Part shown: positions 33,665 through 42,251 of the stretch, piece by piece | Layout: each line of letters opens with the position of its first letter | How positions within the stretch are numbered: position 1 is the stretch's first letter | Assembly (NCBI GenBank): GCA_937892095.1 | Contig: CALAVC010000096.1 | Span: 1-47,897, forward strand | Origin: an uncultured Bacteroidales bacterium | GTDB lineage: Bacteria > Bacteroidota > Bacteroidia > Bacteroidales > Marinilabiliaceae | Direction of reading: 5' to 3' | Length of the DNA stretch: 47,897 nucleotides | Program-made: the position numbers and the translations under genes | Notes under the pieces: generated by a model | What the model was told of the DNA's origin: nothing | Seen by the model: the letters and a program-made list of their open reading frames with translations, nothing else | Database searches by the model: none

Positions 33665-33672
33665 TATATTTG
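33665..33672 (+). promoter_or_regulatory. -7 box before the small RHH-like gene
   Basis: TATATTTG matches the Bacteroidetes -7 consensus 24 bases before ATG 33696. No TTG lies at the usual distance, so the promoter may need an activator. Confidence 0.4.
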
Positions 33673-33695
33673 CGTGCAATAACGTTGTGCGCTTT

Positions 33696-34016
33696 ATGAC
33701 CAAAAAGTCCCTCAAAAAGTCGCTCTTTAACAATCGAGATAAACATTGTCGGACGGTGCAAGTGTATTTTAGCGAAAAAGAATATGCTGCACTCGAAGAA
33801 TTTCGCTGTCGCAAAGGCTCCACTTCAATGTCGGCCCTCGTGCGAGAGTGCGCTGTCCGCTTTGTTATGGGGCACATCATCGAAGAAGACTCTCGCCTAT
33901 TCGATGAATCTGGTCGCCCCACAGTTGAACTCTCGGTCGAAAGCCTTACGCCACGTCCTGTTGTCGACAATTCTTCGCCAACGCTTTTCGATTTCGGGAC
34001 AAACAACAATACTTAG
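33696..34016 (+). CDS. Small ribbon-helix-helix-like protein
   Basis: A 106-residue basic-to-acidic protein. ATG 33696 is preferred to the GTG three codons earlier. Residues about 20-60 (RTVQVYFSEKEYAALEEFRCRKGSTSMSALVREC) have the short strand plus two helices of ribbon-helix-helix DNA-binding proteins such as plasmid relaxosome or antitoxin components. The rest is acidic and proline-containing with no motif. No toxin gene or mobilisation gene lies beside it. It has its own -7 box at 33665. A regulator or orphan mobilisation accessory protein is possible. Confidence 0.6.
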   Translation: MTKKSLKKSLFNNRDKHCRTVQVYFSEKEYAALEEFRCRKGSTSMSALVRECAVRFVMGHIIEEDSRLFDESGRPTVELSVESLTPRPVVDNSSPTLFDFGTNNNT

Positions 34017-34057
34017 TGCCCTTCTGCTTAAAAAATCGGCGAGTATATTGAAATATT

Positions 34058-34088
34058 TTGTTTCATCGCGGTTGTCTATCTACTTTTG
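34058..34088 (+). promoter_or_regulatory. Promoter of the Sel1-repeat gene
   Basis: TTG at 34058-34060, 20 bases, then TACTTTTG at 34081-34088: a full match to the Bacteroidetes consensus, 31 bases before ATG 34120. Confidence 0.7.
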
Positions 34089-34119
34089 ACAACACAGACA
34101 ACCAGATAAATCATACATC

Positions 34120-34812
34120 ATGAAGCGCGTACTCAAAATATTTTTTCTACTCTTTGCCTTTGCTCTGCCAGTATGTTTCGTTGCGCAAAACAACGACGAG
34201 GAATACTCTACGGCCAAGCGTCAATATGATGCGGGCGAATATAATGTAGCTGCACAAATTTTTCAAAAACTTGCCACTCAAGGGAATGTAAAAGCCATAT
34301 ATAGGCTTGGACGTTGCTACGAGGAGGGGCGTGGCGTTGGCAAAAATGAAGCCGAAGCCGTAAAACTCTACATTCAAGCTGCCGACCATGGACACGCCAA
34401 AGCACAATATCGTGCTGCTCGTGCCTACGAAAAGGGCATGAGTGTCTCTGCCGATGCCAAGAAAGCCTTTAGCTTCTATCGTTCTTCTGCCGAGCAAGGC
34501 AATGCCAAAGCTCAATATCAACTCGCTAAGTGCTATAAAAAAGGCATTGGTACTAAGAAAGATGTCGACAAGGCTTTTAACTACTACAAACAATCGGCCG
34601 AGCAAGATTATGCCAAAGCCCAACTTGCGTTGGGCAAGTGTTATATGGAGGGGCATGGCGTCAAGAAAGATATTCCAATAGCAAAAAAATGGCTCCACAA
34701 GGCAGTTAATAATTCCGATGGTGGACACCAGTTGTTGAAGGACATAAAAAAGGACGCAAAGAATGGCGATCGTGACTCACAAGAAGTTCTCGAACTACTT
34801 GCAGAAAATTGA
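34120..34812 (+). CDS. Exported Sel1-like repeat protein
   Basis: A 230-residue protein with a signal peptide (MKRVLKIFFLLFAFALPVCFVAQ) followed by four to five Sel1-type TPR-like repeats, each about 36 residues, with the recurring pattern AxxxYxxAAExGxAKAQYxLGxCYExGxGVxKD (seen near 55-75, 90-110, 125-145, 160-185). Sel1 repeats form protein-interaction solenoids. The mature protein is periplasmic or surface exposed; its partner is unknown. It has its own promoter and is followed by a strong terminator. Confidence 0.88.
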   Translation: MKRVLKIFFLLFAFALPVCFVAQNNDEEYSTAKRQYDAGEYNVAAQIFQKLATQGNVKAIYRLGRCYEEGRGVGKNEAEAVKLYIQAADHGHAKAQYRAARAYEKGMSVSADAKKAFSFYRSSAEQGNAKAQYQLAKCYKKGIGTKKDVDKAFNYYKQSAEQDYAKAQLALGKCYMEGHGVKKDIPIAKKWLHKAVNNSDGGHQLLKDIKKDAKNGDRDSQEVLELLAEN

Positions 34813-34850
34813 TTTTAAATATCTGTTTATTTAAAACGTTAATAAACTAT

Positions 34851-34884
34851 AAAACTCGAAAACTTAAAAAAGTTTTCGAGTTTT
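34851..34884 (+). terminator. Terminator after the Sel1 gene
   Basis: AAAACTCGAAAACTT (34851-34865) and AAGTTTTCGAGTTTT (34870-34884) pair perfectly over 15 bp around AAAA, ending in a T run. It separates the Sel1 gene from the TetR/efflux operon. Confidence 0.8.
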
Positions 34885-34891
34885 ATTTATG

Positions 34892-34899
34892 TATCTTTG
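34892..34899 (+). promoter_or_regulatory. -7 box of the TetR/efflux operon
   Basis: TATCTTTG, 22 bases before ATG 34922, matches TAnnTTTG. The -33 position falls inside the preceding terminator and lacks TTG. A TetR operator would be expected near here but no clear palindrome is visible. Confidence 0.45.
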
Positions 34900-34921
34900 T
34901 GTCGTAATGCAATAGGTATCG

Positions 34922-35548
34922 ATGAGCAAAGAAAACATTATAGAAGTATCCATTGAACTTTTTACTTCCAAGGGCATAAAGTCAGTCTCTATGGACGACA
35001 TTGCCAAAGCTGCTGGCATCAGCAAACGCACACTCTACGAAAATTTTGCAAGCAAAGACGATTTGCTCATCAGTTGCCTACACCGCATGGATGAATGTCG
35101 TATGGAGATTTTTGACTCAATAATTCTGAGCTCAGACAACTTTATCGATGTCATTGTCAAGTTTGCTTATAATGCGCTCGACGTACTCAAACGAGTAAAT
35201 TCCGAATTTTTAAATGATATAGTAAGGTTCAACATGCGTAATGCCTTACAAACTTATAGTGAGAGCACCGAGAAGTTTCGACATCGCTTTGTCTACCTTA
35301 TCGACAAAGGCAAAGAATGTGGCTACATAAGGAAAGACGTAGACTCTTGTTTCTTTAGCTATATGCTCTTGCAGCACGATGCAAATAGCTTCTCCATTAT
35401 GAAATCTCGCAACCTGTGGAGTTCAGAAGTCGTTATACTCACATTCCTCGAACTACTGCTTCGTGGCATGGCAACGCCAGCAGCTCTGCCATTGCTCGAC
35501 CAACGTTTTGCCGAATTGCGTCAACACATAGATGAAAATAATAAATAA
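34922..35548 (+). CDS. TetR family regulator of the RND efflux operon
   Basis: A 208-residue regulator. The N-terminal helix-turn-helix is clear: AIELF-type helix (SIELFTSKGIKSVSMDDIAKAAGISKRTLYENFASKDDLL). The remaining 150 residues should bind the inducer. It is the first gene of a five-gene run with TolC, adaptor and RND pump genes; the TolC start is 14 bases beyond the TetR stop. Negative control of the pump in response to a toxic ligand is the usual arrangement (family knowledge). Confidence 0.9.
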   Translation: MSKENIIEVSIELFTSKGIKSVSMDDIAKAAGISKRTLYENFASKDDLLISCLHRMDECRMEIFDSIILSSDNFIDVIVKFAYNALDVLKRVNSEFLNDIVRFNMRNALQTYSESTEKFRHRFVYLIDKGKECGYIRKDVDSCFFSYMLLQHDANSFSIMKSRNLWSSEVVILTFLELLLRGMATPAALPLLDQRFAELRQHIDENNK

Positions 35549-35561
35549 CATAACAATCCTC

Positions 35562-36857
35562 ATGAACAAGATGAGCAAAACAATGTCCTGCAGAACTTTC
35601 CTATCTGCACTCATGACATTAGCTCTCGTCCCTACTGCGTGGGCACAAGAAACCCTCAACGTAGACCTTCAGTCCGCCATAAGCAGTGCTTTGCAACACA
35701 ATAAGCAGTTGCAAGCAAGTGCTGTCGACCGCGAAGTGTATTATCAGAAAGTCCGCGAAGCGCGCTCTGGTGGTTTGCCACAAGTAAGTGCAAGCCTTAG
35801 CACCAACACCTATTTTGGCGACAAACTTGAGTTTGGCGGAGGCTCTATGGACATTACAGCAACCACGTTGCAAGCCACTGCCAACTGGACTTTTAGTATG
35901 CAACAAATTGCAGGTGTCAAACTTGCCAAAATAGCCCAGCGCCTTACCGACCAGACAATTGCGCAAACCGAACTCGACGTCAAGGCCAACGTTACCGACA
36001 CCTACTATGCAGTGCTCGTCTACGAGCGCAACATCGAAATCCTCAACAGCAATATGAGCGACATGGAGGAGATTGCGCGTCATACCGAAAATATGTACAA
36101 GTATGGAGCTGCCGAACGCACAGATGTCGACCAAATAATGGTCAACGTCTCTACTCTCAAAAACTCCATATTGTCGCTTCAGCGTAGTCTCGAAAGCACA
36201 AAACGTCTGCTCGTCTTGCAGATGGGTGTGCCCATAACCACCAATATCGTTACGACTCAGAAAATAGACGACCTTATGATGGCAGCATCCGACACTGCGT
36301 CCGATAAGTCGCTCGACATTGAAAACAACCTCTCCTACCAACAACTCAAGCTCAGTCGAGAGATTGGTGAGCAGACAGTCAAGGTTCGCAAGTTTGCCTA
36401 TATCCCAACTCTAACAGCAACATACCAATACACCAACAACTTGCGTGGTGGTAGCTTTATGAGTTTCAAAAATATGGGAATGCTGACTCTCTCGATTCCC
36501 ATTTTCAGCGGTTTTCAGCGTCATAGCCAACTAAAGCAAGCGCAGCTCGATGTCTCGAAGACCGACATTAACCTTGCTCTGCTCGAAGACAATCTGCAAC
36601 AAAACATAGAGCAATACACTTTCGAGTTGCAAACAGCTCTCGATGCCTACAACTTGCAGAAAGAGAACCTCGATGTGGCCAAACGTGTCCTTGACAACTA
36701 CAAGAACAAATATAATCAAGGAGCCCTGTCGAGCCTTGCCCTTACACAAGCCAACACCAACTATTTGCAGGCCGAGACAAGCTATGCAAGCGCAAGCCTC
36801 GACCTTCTGATGGCTCACACCAAGCTCGACAAACTCTACAATAGCTTCGGCTACTAA
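35562..36857 (+). CDS. TolC-like outer-membrane efflux protein
   Basis: A 431-residue outer-membrane factor. ATG 35562 is chosen so that the gene begins after the TetR stop; an earlier in-frame ATG at 35532 overlaps TetR, and later ones (35574, 35583) are possible. A signal peptide ends TAWAQ. The body has the OEP duplicated pattern: long alpha-helical heptads (LQASAVDREVYYQKVREARSGGLPQVSASLSTNTYF; ELDVKANVTDTYYAVLVYERNIEILNSNMSDMEEIA; DNYKNKYNQGALSSLALTQANTNYLQAE). It forms the exit duct for the RND pump encoded by the next two genes. Confidence 0.92.
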   Translation: MNKMSKTMSCRTFLSALMTLALVPTAWAQETLNVDLQSAISSALQHNKQLQASAVDREVYYQKVREARSGGLPQVSASLSTNTYFGDKLEFGGGSMDITATTLQATANWTFSMQQIAGVKLAKIAQRLTDQTIAQTELDVKANVTDTYYAVLVYERNIEILNSNMSDMEEIARHTENMYKYGAAERTDVDQIMVNVSTLKNSILSLQRSLESTKRLLVLQMGVPITTNIVTTQKIDDLMMAASDTASDKSLDIENNLSYQQLKLSREIGEQTVKVRKFAYIPTLTATYQYTNNLRGGSFMSFKNMGMLTLSIPIFSGFQRHSQLKQAQLDVSKTDINLALLEDNLQQNIEQYTFELQTALDAYNLQKENLDVAKRVLDNYKNKYNQGALSSLALTQANTNYLQAETSYASASLDLLMAHTKLDKLYNSFGY

Positions 36858-36893
36858 ATCATTATCCGCAAATAAAAAATCTGTATAAAACAA

Positions 36894-37952
36894 ATGAAAA
36901 AAGGTTTGAACAACAGTCTTCTTGCTGCAACCTTGTCAGCGCTCGTGTTGTCGGCTTGTAATTCTTCAACCACCGACAATGCACAAGAGGCTGAAGATAA
37001 TCGTGTACTCGTCCGAGTCGACACCATTCGCACCTCGACAGTCGATCGCAAGATAGAGTATACTGCCAACCTCGAAGCCAACGAACAAGTGTATTATGCT
37101 CCGACGCTTGCTGGCACTCGCATAAAGAAAATATACGTCGAAGTTGGCGACCGCATACGCAAGGGACAGACTCTTGTCGAAATGGACAACAACTCGCTCC
37201 AACAACAAGAACTTCAGCTCAAAAATGTCGAGACGGAATATAATCGTGCCGTCAAACTTATGGAGACTGGCTCCATAAGCCAACAAAACTACGATGCCGC
37301 CGTAACTCAATATGAGGTTATGAAAAAAGCCATTGCCACCCTCAAAGAGAATACGCGACTTGTGGCTCCTTTCAATGGTGTCGTAACTGGCAAATATATG
37401 GAAGAAGGTGAGCTCTGGTCGGGCGGTGCATTCGGTGGCGCAAGCAAACCAGCCATAATTGCCATAGAAGAGATTAACCCTGTTAAAGCCATCGTTAATA
37501 TTGCCGAGCAATATTACCTCGAAATAAAGAAAGGTATGGACGTCAGTTTGCAGTGCGATGTCTATGGCGAACGTCTTTTCCCTGGCAAAGTCAACATTGT
37601 CTACCCGACAATAAATCCGTCCACACGTACGTTCTCTGTCGAGTTGCTCTTCAATAATGCCAAAGAAGAACTTCGCCCCGGTATGTATGGCACAGTGCAA
37701 TTCTCCACAGGCAAGGCACAAACGAAGGTAGTACAGTCTCTCGCTGTCCTCAAGGTCCAAGGCTCTAACGATCGCTATGTTTTCCTTGCTCGCGATGGTA
37801 AGGCTAAGCGTGTGTCGGTTAAAATCAACAACCGCTATGACGACAAAGTCGAGATAATCCCTCTTGACGACACCATCAACGACGGCGACCTTATCGTTAC
37901 TACTGGTCAGGCCAAACTTGTCGAAGGACGTGAACTCAACATCGTCAAGTAA
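36894..37952 (+). CDS. RND efflux periplasmic adaptor lipoprotein
   Basis: A 352-residue membrane-fusion protein. The signal ends in a lipobox LSAC (Cys22), so it is anchored by lipid. VEVGDRIRKGQTLVEMDNNSL is the barrel-sandwich (lipoyl-like) half, KNVETEYNRAVKLMETGSISQQNYDAAVTQYEVMKKAI the helical hairpin, and NTRLVAPFNGVVTGKYMEEGELW the second half of the sandwich; the beta-barrel follows (GTVQFSTGKAQTKVVQ). It links the RND pump to the TolC protein. It starts 36 bases after the TolC gene. Confidence 0.93.
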   Translation: MKKGLNNSLLAATLSALVLSACNSSTTDNAQEAEDNRVLVRVDTIRTSTVDRKIEYTANLEANEQVYYAPTLAGTRIKKIYVEVGDRIRKGQTLVEMDNNSLQQQELQLKNVETEYNRAVKLMETGSISQQNYDAAVTQYEVMKKAIATLKENTRLVAPFNGVVTGKYMEEGELWSGGAFGGASKPAIIAIEEINPVKAIVNIAEQYYLEIKKGMDVSLQCDVYGERLFPGKVNIVYPTINPSTRTFSVELLFNNAKEELRPGMYGTVQFSTGKAQTKVVQSLAVLKVQGSNDRYVFLARDGKAKRVSVKINNRYDDKVEIIPLDDTINDGDLIVTTGQAKLVEGRELNIVK

Positions 37953-37999
37953 AATAAGCTCTACAACAGATTATCGTACAAAACGAAGCATAATATAAG

Positions 38000-40900
38000 A
38001 TGAGTATTTTTAGCTCTGCCGTAGAAAAACCTATCTCGACCCTAATGGTCTTCGTGGCCGTTGTGGTCATAGGTATCTATTGCTATATAAAATTGCCCGT
38101 CGATCAGTACCCCAAAATGGACCCGCCATACATAACCGTCATGGCAACATACCCGGGTGCTAACGCTACGGACATTGAACAAAACGTCACTAAGCAGCTC
38201 GAAAATCAGCTCAACTCTGTCGACGACCTCAAAGAGATGACTTCAAAGTCCTATGACAATCTTTCCGTCATCACGCTTGAGTTCGAGTGGGGCATAAATC
38301 TCGACAACGCATCCAACGATGTGCGCGATGCTGTCGATAAGAGTATGAGTGCCCTCCCCGACGACATCGACCGTCCAACCATCATGCGTATTTCTACGTC
38401 CATGATTCCAACTCTCGTCTATGCCGTCACAGCCGACCAGTCTTACTCTGGTCTTTACAAGATACTCGACGATAAGGTCGTCATGCGTCTCAACCGTGTC
38501 GATGGTGTAGCTGCTGCCTACGTCAACGGCATCGCCGAACGCGTTGTTTATGTCGACCTCGACCCCAATAAACTCGACGCCTACAACCTTACCCTTGCTC
38601 AAATCGGCAATACCATCCTTGCCGAAAACATGGACGTTTCTGCGGGTAATGTCAAAGTAGGCATCGAAGACTACTCGCTCCGCATCGAAGGTGAGTTCGA
38701 TGAAAGCGAGGAAATAAAGAATTTGGCCATCAACGTTGGGGGCAAAACTCTCCGACTTGCCGACATCGCCACCGTGCGCGATACTCTCAAAGACATTACC
38801 CTCGAGACTAAGGTTAACCGAAACGATGGCTGTATCCTCCTTGTTACTAAGCAGTCCGACGCCAATGCCGTGCAAGTCGCTTCCGATGCTCGTGCCGAGA
38901 TTGAAGATGTCATGAAAGATCTGCCTTCCGACATCAAGTTCCAAATGATAACGGATAACTCCGACTTCATCATTAAGGCTATGAACAACCTCAAAGAGAC
39001 GCTCTTTTATGCCTTACTCTTTGTCGTCATCGTCGTCTTTGTGTTCTTAGGTCGTTGGCGTTCTACGTTCGTAATTGCACTTACCATCCCAATCTCGCTT
39101 ATTGTCGCGTTCATCTACTTGGCAGTTGCCGACGGCTCGCTCAACACCATCACGCTCATGTCGTTGTCAATAGCCATAGGTATGGTTGTCGACGACGCCA
39201 TAGTTGTCCTCGAAAACATCACAAAGCACGTCGACCGTGGCTCCCGACCCAAAGAAGCTGCCAAGTATGGCACCAACGAAGTCTGGACATCCGTAATCGT
39301 TACGACACTCGTAACCATTGCCGTCTTCTTCCCTCTCACCATGCTCCCTGGCATAATGGGTATCTTCTTTAAGCCACTTGGTTGGATAATCTGTATCTGT
39401 GTAACAACTTCGACGCTAACCGCCATCTCCCTTACGCCTATGCTTAGCTCCAAATTCCTTAAGCTACGCGATAAAGATGAAGACGAAAAGGGTGGACGTT
39501 TTAGCTTCTATCGTTGGAGCCAACGTTGGCTCGTCAAGCTCGACAATTTCTACGAACGTATCATTCGTTGGGTATTGCGACACAAGATGGTGACCATCGT
39601 CTCCATGATGGTTCTCTTCTTTGCTTCGCTCCTATTGTCTCGCTTCTTGCACACCGAGTTCTTCCCACAGAACGATGCCAACAACGTCAATATCTACGTC
39701 AAGATGCAGCAAGGCCAGCGTGTCGAAACTACTCGCGACATAGCTCTGAGAGTAGACTCCGTCATACGTGCTCGTGTACCCGAATTGAAAATACTTTCGG
39801 TTTCGTACGGCTCTGAAGAGACTGCTTCCTTTGCCTCGATGATGAGCACCACGGGCAACAACATTTTCAACATGCGTATGCGTACAGTCGACCTCAAAGA
39901 CCGCTCTCGTTCTGTCTTTGCTATAGCCGACCAAGTTCGTGGCATCCTCAAAGAGTTCCCCGAAGTCATCGACTACAACGTTACCACAGGTCAGAATGGC
40001 ACGACGGGCAACACTGTCGAAGTCGAAGTCTTCGGACACGACTTCCAACTCACTTCCAACTTTGCGGCTCAACTTCGCGATGAACTAAAAACAATCCCTG
40101 GTGCCGAAGACATCCTCATAAGCCGTGGCGATGACAAAGTAGAACTTCAGCTCTTCCTCGACCGCGAAAAACTCGCCCGTCATGGTCTGACCACTTCGGG
40201 AGTCGGCTCGCTTGTGCGCAACTATGTCTATGGCTATCGCCAGTCAAAGTTTAAAGAAGATGGCGAAGAATATGACATCATCGTCCGCCTCGAAGAACAA
40301 TATCGTAGCCGCATTGCCGATGTCGAAAACATGCTCATTACCGATGGTTATGGACAAAAAGTACGTCTCAAAGAACTTGGCGACCTTCGCGAAGGCTACT
40401 CGCCTCCCAGCATCGAGCGCAAGAGTAAGCAACGTATGCTAACGGTCTCCATTACACCTGCCGACGGCTACGCCATGGGCGACATTGCCGAAGCTGCTCA
40501 GGCCAAAATCAGCCAAATGGATGTACCAAACGAACTCTCTATCTACATCGGTGGCTCCTACGAAGATCAGCAAGAAAGTTTCCAAGGTCTGATTCTGCTC
40601 ATCGCCCTTTCGTTGCTACTTGTCTACCTCGTTATGGCAGCCGAATTTGAGAGTTTCCTTATGCCTGGCATCATCATGCTCGCCATCCCGTTCGCTTTCA
40701 CAGGTGTCATCCTTGCTCTTATCATTACCAACGTCAACCTTTCCGTTGTCGCTGCTCTGGGTGCAATGATGCTTATCGGTATCGTAACTAAGAACGGCAT
40801 TGTGCTCATCGACTATATCAACCTCATGCGCGAGCGTGGCTACCATCTCAACGAGGCTGTTGCACTCTCGTGCCGTAGCCGTCTACGTCCTGTGCTTATG

Positions 40901-41170
40901 ACCTCGCTAACGACCATGCTCGGTATGCTACCTATGGCTCTTTCCACAAGCGAAGGCTCCGAAACGTGGCAACCTATGGGTGTCGCCGTCATTGGTGGCA
41001 TGATATTCTCGACGCTCATCACCATGCTTATTGTTCCTGCCGCCTATGCCGCTACGGCCAAGAGTGGCGACCGCAACAAGAAAGCAAGCGAGCAAAAGCA
41101 ATATCGCTTCATGAGCGACTTCGACCCCGAACGCGACCTCCCCGAGTACAAGAAGCAGCTAAAAGCCTAA
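38000..41170 (+). CDS. RND family multidrug efflux pump (AcrB/MexB type)
   Basis: A 1,056-residue proton-driven inner-membrane pump, full length for the HAE1 family. The first helix is LMVFVAVVVIGIYCYIKLPVDQYPKMDPP. The proton-relay pair in TM4 is visible as GMVVDDAIVVLEN (Asp398/Asp399, equivalent to Asp407/Asp408 of AcrB). PLTMLPGIMGIFFKPLG and the second-half repeat GAMMLIGIVTKNGIVLIDYINLMRERG complete the 12-helix plan, with two large periplasmic loops. The hydrophobic drug type indicates export of hydrophobic or amphiphilic compounds rather than metals; the actual substrate is unknown. Confidence 0.95.
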   Translation: MSIFSSAVEKPISTLMVFVAVVVIGIYCYIKLPVDQYPKMDPPYITVMATYPGANATDIEQNVTKQLENQLNSVDDLKEMTSKSYDNLSVITLEFEWGINLDNASNDVRDAVDKSMSALPDDIDRPTIMRISTSMIPTLVYAVTADQSYSGLYKILDDKVVMRLNRVDGVAAAYVNGIAERVVYVDLDPNKLDAYNLTLAQIGNTILAENMDVSAGNVKVGIEDYSLRIEGEFDESEEIKNLAINVGGKTLRLADIATVRDTLKDITLETKVNRNDGCILLVTKQSDANAVQVASDARAEIEDVMKDLPSDIKFQMITDNSDFIIKAMNNLKETLFYALLFVVIVVFVFLGRWRSTFVIALTIPISLIVAFIYLAVADGSLNTITLMSLSIAIGMVVDDAIVVLENITKHVDRGSRPKEAAKYGTNEVWTSVIVTTLVTIAVFFPLTMLPGIMGIFFKPLGWIICICVTTSTLTAISLTPMLSSKFLKLRDKDEDEKGGRFSFYRWSQRWLVKLDNFYERIIRWVLRHKMVTIVSMMVLFFASLLLSRFLHTEFFPQNDANNVNIYVKMQQGQRVETTRDIALRVDSVIRARVPELKILSVSYGSEETASFASMMSTTGNNIFNMRMRTVDLKDRSRSVFAIADQVRGILKEFPEVIDYNVTTGQNGTTGNTVEVEVFGHDFQLTSNFAAQLRDELKTIPGAEDILISRGDDKVELQLFLDREKLARHGLTTSGVGSLVRNYVYGYRQSKFKEDGEEYDIIVRLEEQYRSRIADVENMLITDGYGQKVRLKELGDLREGYSPPSIERKSKQRMLTVSITPADGYAMGDIAEAAQAKISQMDVPNELSIYIGGSYEDQQESFQGLILLIALSLLLVYLVMAAEFESFLMPGIIMLAIPFAFTGVILALIITNVNLSVVAALGAMMLIGIVTKNGIVLIDYINLMRERGYHLNEAVALSCRSRLRPVLMTSLTTMLGMLPMALSTSEGSETWQPMGVAVIGGMIFSTLITMLIVPAAYAATAKSGDRNKKASEQKQYRFMSDFDPERDLPEYKKQLKA

Positions 41171-41218
41171 GCAACTCCCAATAGTAATCCCATATCGACC
41201 ATAAAAACAGACACAATA

Positions 41219-41512
41219 ATGAAAGCTGTATTCATAGTCTACAATCAGGCACTCACCGAACGTGTCAACTACATATTGGACCAGCTGCGCATAAAAGGCT
41301 ACACGCAGTTCCCTCTTGTCTATGGTCAAGGCACCAATGGGGGCGAACCTCGTATGGGCAGCCATGCTTGGCCCGAAATGAACTCTTCTATCCTCACCAT
41401 TGTCGAAGACGACATGGTCCCCTTGTTGCTCAAATATGTCGAAAAACTCGACCACGTTAACCTCGAAAACGGCATTCGCGCTTTCGTCTGGAACATTGAG
41501 CAACAATACTAA
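41219..41512 (+). CDS. Small PII-like or ferredoxin-fold protein after the RND pump
   Basis: A 97-residue soluble protein, 48 bases after the pump gene and before a strong hairpin, so likely the last gene of the efflux operon. The predicted order is strand (KAVFIVYN), helix (ALTERVNYILDQL), strand (GYTQFPLVYGQG), strand (SSILTIVED), helix (MVPLLLKYVEKLDHV), strand (GIRAFVWNIEQQY), which fits a beta-alpha-beta-beta-alpha-beta ferredoxin-like fold, as in PII and CutA proteins. No nucleotide or metal motif is certain, although two His and two Glu/Asp pairs are present. It could sense a small ligand for the pump. I do not recognise a named family with confidence. Confidence 0.65.
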   Translation: MKAVFIVYNQALTERVNYILDQLRIKGYTQFPLVYGQGTNGGEPRMGSHAWPEMNSSILTIVEDDMVPLLLKYVEKLDHVNLENGIRAFVWNIEQQY

Positions 41513-41542
41513 TTCGTAACAGTTTTGTTTGATTTGTGGGTA

Positions 41543-41584
41543 TCGCACCCCGCCCAGTCAACCTTTGGCTGGTGCGGGGTGCGA
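41543..41584 (+). terminator. Very strong stem-loop after the efflux operon
   Basis: TCGCACCCCGC (41543-41553) pairs with GCGGGGTGCGA (41574-41584), and CCAGTCAA (41554-41561) with TTGGCTGG (41565-41572), around CCT. This gives a 19-bp, GC-rich hairpin with one bulged T and one T-G pair. It is followed by AAGTTTTAT. It should terminate the + strand efflux transcript. Confidence 0.75.
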
Positions 41585-41942
41585 AAGTTTTATAAACGTA
41601 AAGTAATATGATAGGGGAAAATTTTTTGCCAACTAATTAATGATAGTCAAAATGAAATTACAATGTTGACGAAAATAAACGTACGTTTTAAATAATCATA
41701 CACAAATGTAATCTTTTCCTATCATTGGCAAGTATCAATTCCTTTTAAGCGAAAGAGTTTCTGTTGCTCCATTTTTCGGATTCAATTTCAAATTGAATAT
41801 ACTTCCCCAACTTGGTACAAGTGTATTACATCGTTTAGCATATTCCTATTATGCTAATCGTAAGACTTACGATTTTAAAACTCATTGTCATTCTTTGTCA
41901 ATAGGTTTTACCTATTGAGAGTTATCCTCATTACCAAAAAGT
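41585..41942. repeat. AT-rich gene-free region with a run of perfect short hairpins
   Basis: No gene is visible in this stretch. It carries consecutive perfect inverted repeats: 41780-41788/41790-41798 (9-bp arms, 1-base loop), 41810-41814/41818-41822, 41835-41842/41850-41857, 41856-41864/41866-41874 (9-bp arms) and 41899-41905/41911-41917. A 12-base palindrome AAACGTACGTTT lies near 41668, and matching arms CCTATCAT and TTGGCAA appear on the two sides of it. The arms are unrelated to each other, so this is not a simple repeat array. It could be a folded RNA or decayed DNA. Confidence 0.5.
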
Positions 41943-41980
41943 AATTCCCCCACTTCGACAATTCTTCGAGTGGGGGAATT
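41943..41980 (-). terminator. Bidirectional terminator between efflux and envelope operons
   Basis: AATTCCCCCACT (41943-41954) and AGTGGGGGAATT (41969-41980) form a perfect 12-bp stem around 14 bases. T-rich DNA flanks it on both sides (TTTTA on the + strand, TTTTTGG on the minus strand), so it should stop the minus-strand GlsB transcript and any + strand read-through. Confidence 0.8.
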
Positions 41981-42001
41981 TTACCCTTTGGCGTAGCTAC
42001 T

Positions 42002-42235
42002 CTACTTCTTCACCAGCGATATGATAAAGAGCAGAATTATTGCGCCCACTGTCGCTGTAAGTATGCTACCCAGCAAGCCTGTGCCAATCTGACCAAATAT
42101 CAGACCACCCAGCAAGCCACCCACAATACCTACTATGATGTTGCGCACAAGGCTACCGCTTTGTTTCATCACAATGCCAGCCAACCAGCCAGCCACTGCA
42201 CCAATTAGCAGCGAAAGAAGAATGGATTCTAACAT
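42002..42235 (-). CDS. GlsB/YeaQ/YmgE-type small membrane protein
   Basis: A 77-residue protein made almost entirely of three hydrophobic glycine-rich helices (SLLIGAVAGWLAGIVMKQSG, NIIVGIVGGLLGGLIFGQIG, SILTATVGAIILLFIISLVKK). The GWLAG and GGLLGG motifs and the length match the transglycosylase-associated / GlsB-like stress protein family of the inner membrane. Its exact function is unknown. It begins 16 bases after the RluA-type gene, so it is probably the last gene of the minus-strand envelope group, and a terminator follows directly. Confidence 0.85.
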   Translation of the reverse strand: MLESILLSLLIGAVAGWLAGIVMKQSGSLVRNIIVGIVGGLLGGLIFGQIGTGLLGSILTATVGAIILLFIISLVKK

Positions 42236-42251
42236 ATCGTTTTGTTTTTAT

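Noticed and set aside
41585..41942. CRISPR array
   Set aside because: The hairpin arms are all different and there are no direct repeats of regular spacing.
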